This document shows, piece by piece, positions 6,073-6,718 of a DNA stretch of 6,718 nt. Numbering within the stretch: position 1 is the stretch's first letter; each line of letters starts with the position of its first letter. Source of the DNA: Spartobacteria bacterium (GTDB taxonomy: Bacteria > Verrucomicrobiota > Verrucomicrobiia > Chthoniobacterales > Chthoniobacteraceae); NCBI GenBank assembly GCA_025350985.1, contig JANXWU010000504.1:1-6718 (forward strand). The letters run 5' to 3'. The notes under the pieces were generated by a model. It was not told the origin of the DNA and did not search any database. It saw only the letters and a list, made by a program, of their open reading frames with translations. Position numbers and translations under genes: made by a program.

Positions 6073-6197
6073 GTCTAACCATGCGCTTCAGCAAACTGCT
6101 CCGGCTATTACGTTTGGCTGCTTCCGTCCGCCGCCTTCAACCCTACCGTGCAGCCAGCGCGCCAGACTCCGCAATCGCTGAGCTTGTGGACGTAGGC
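6073..6197 (+). other. attC-like imperfect palindrome (possible integron cassette recombination site)
   Basis: The left end GTCTAAC (6073-6079) matches the attC R'' consensus RYYYAAC. GCTTCAGC (6085-6092) can pair with GCTGAGC (6177-6183) with one unpaired extra T on the left arm, resembling the extrahelical base of attC L'' boxes. The right end GTAGGC (6192-6197) resembles the GTTRRRY R' box with one T missing; GTGGAC at 6185-6190 is another candidate. An inner stem TGGCTGC (6115-6121) with GCAGCCA (6150-6156) is perfect. The site starts 16 bp after the stop codon of the unknown gene, where an attC would be. The right box is degenerate and no integrase is present, so this is tentative. Confidence 0.3.
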
Positions 6198-6220
6198 GTC
6201 GCTCGCGCCTCGTGGAAACG

Positions 6221-6243
6221 GGCGGATTGACCCGCCTTCTTTT
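6221..6243 (+). terminator. Possible intrinsic terminator
   Basis: GGCGG (6221-6225) and CCGCC (6232-6236) form a 5-bp GC stem with a 6-nt loop, followed by TTCTTTT. It lies upstream of the antitoxin-like gene and could end transcription coming from the left. The stem is short, hence moderate confidence. Confidence 0.4.
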
Positions 6244-6261
6244 GAGCGACACTCTCTGATC

Positions 6262-6474
6262 ATGCACGCCATCGAATTTACCACCGAGTTGAGCGACTCA
6301 CGGATGCTGCCCATTCCGCAGGGGGTTGCCGCGCAGCTCCCTAAGTCTGGCCGGGCACGCATCATCGTCCTGACCGATGAACCGACCGGGGACGCCGAGT
6401 GGCGTTTTGGCGCTTACCAACAATTCCTCCGCGATGACTCGCCGGAGGATGCCATCTACGATTCCTGCCGCTGA
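6262..6474 (+). CDS. Antitoxin-like protein, 70 aa, with no recognisable toxin partner
   Basis: This 70-residue protein resembles short type II antitoxins found before PemK/MazF-like or PIN toxins. The N-terminal part (HAIEFTTELSDSRMLPIPQG, 2-21, through RARIIVLTDE, 31-40) has the alternating pattern of a small beta-rich DNA-binding domain. The C-terminal tail DAEWRFGAYQQFLRDD (44-59) followed by SPEDAIYDS (60-68) is the flexible acidic segment that in such families wraps the toxin. The family assignment rests on pattern recall only. No complete toxin gene follows: the next 73 bp contain only short broken frames, and then a nucleotidyltransferase-like gene starts. Either the toxin was lost, or the next gene is the functional partner. 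ATG at 6262 is the only good start; no Shine-Dalgarno sequence is seen. Confidence 0.6.
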   Translation: MHAIEFTTELSDSRMLPIPQGVAAQLPKSGRARIIVLTDEPTGDAEWRFGAYQQFLRDDSPEDAIYDSCR

Positions 6475-6547
6475 TGTTTGGGGAGGTCTAGCTTCCTGTG
6501 CTTGTTCCAAGTCTCGCGCGAGCACCACAATCCGAGAGAAAAATGCG

Positions 6548-6718
6548 ATGACAGCAAAGAAATTTTATGATTGGCAGACCGTCGGGGGCACCGATGACGT
6601 CATGCGGTTAGTCGATTGCTTGGAGCGGGCAGATATCTCGTGGTGCGCAATCGGCGGTGTCGCTGTCAACCATTGGGCCGCGGAGCCGATGGTTACTCAG
6701 GACGTTGATTTTGTAGTC
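6548..6718 (+). CDS. Nucleotidyltransferase-fold protein (3' truncated by the window)
   Basis: The first 57 codons are visible before the window ends. The motif IGGVAVNHWA (36-45) followed by TQDVDFVV (50-57) matches the glycine motif and the Asp-x-Asp metal site of the MNT/AbiEii-like nucleotidyltransferase superfamily, in which the two Asp (D52, D54) bind metal for nucleotide transfer. Members include antibiotic nucleotidyltransferases and toxin or antitoxin enzymes that modify tRNA or protein; the specific role cannot be told from this fragment. The start at 6548 is supported by GAGAG at 6534-6538, 9 nt upstream, one of the few plausible ribosome-binding sites here. The same frame is open back to an ATG at 6449, but those residues look unrelated. 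Its position just after an antitoxin-like gene hints at a toxin-antitoxin or defence role. Confidence 0.72.
   Translation, partial: MTAKKFYDWQTVGGTDDVMRLVDCLERADISWCAIGGVAVNHWAAEPMVTQDVDFVV

Noticed and set aside
6081..6230. 49-codon plus-strand frame after the unknown exported protein
   Set aside because: It starts inside the attC-like palindrome, has no ribosome-binding site and its Arg/Ala/Leu-rich translation resembles no known protein; its stop codon lies in the terminator-like hairpin.
5389..6261. Active integron
   Set aside because: Only one attC-like site with a degenerate right box is visible, with no second clear site before the gene and no integrase, so only a possible relic is reported.

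Overview
The window looks like chromosomal DNA of a GC-rich Gram-negative bacterium, most likely a verrucomicrobial or planctomycete-type (PVC) organism. The reasons are the cluster of a divergent ClpX-like ATPase, a four-helix membrane cyclase with unusual active-site residues, a GspG-like pseudopilin with an Ala-Phe processing site, and starts that mostly lack a Shine-Dalgarno sequence. The taxonomic call is inference; no rRNA or marker phylogeny was possible.

Left part (1-3218, all + strand). A ClpX-family AAA+ unfoldase cut by the window edge is followed after 118 bp by a membrane-anchored class III nucleotidyl cyclase homologue. recR starts on the base directly after the cyclase stop codon, so those two are probably co-transcribed. 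The ClpX-like protein has what reads as a second copy of its C-terminal small domain, and its RKH substrate loop is replaced by a longer Gly-rich segment.

Middle part (3240-5114, all - strand). In transcription order these are queE, queD and a GspG-like pseudopilin. QueE and QueD act in consecutive steps of the queuosine/7-deazaguanine pathway and sit 25 bp apart. A 50-bp near-perfect palindrome begins at the base after the queD stop codon and separates queD from the pseudopilin gene. The pseudopilin is convergent with recR across a 21-bp gap.

Right part (5227-6718, all + strand) has the character of an accessory region. It holds a 53-residue lipoprotein, a hairpin-rich gap, a 168-residue exported protein of unknown function with visibly lower GC and different codon use, an imperfect palindrome whose ends resemble an integron attC site, a short antitoxin-like gene without a recognisable toxin, and the beginning of a nucleotidyltransferase-fold protein that runs off the window. 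No integrase, transposase, rRNA, tRNA or CRISPR array is visible.

No gene-free stretch exceeds 300 bp. The gaps are 1238-1355, 3219-3239, 3951-4069, 4433-4457, 5115-5226, 5389-5549, 6057-6261 and 6475-6547; those with visible structure are described below.
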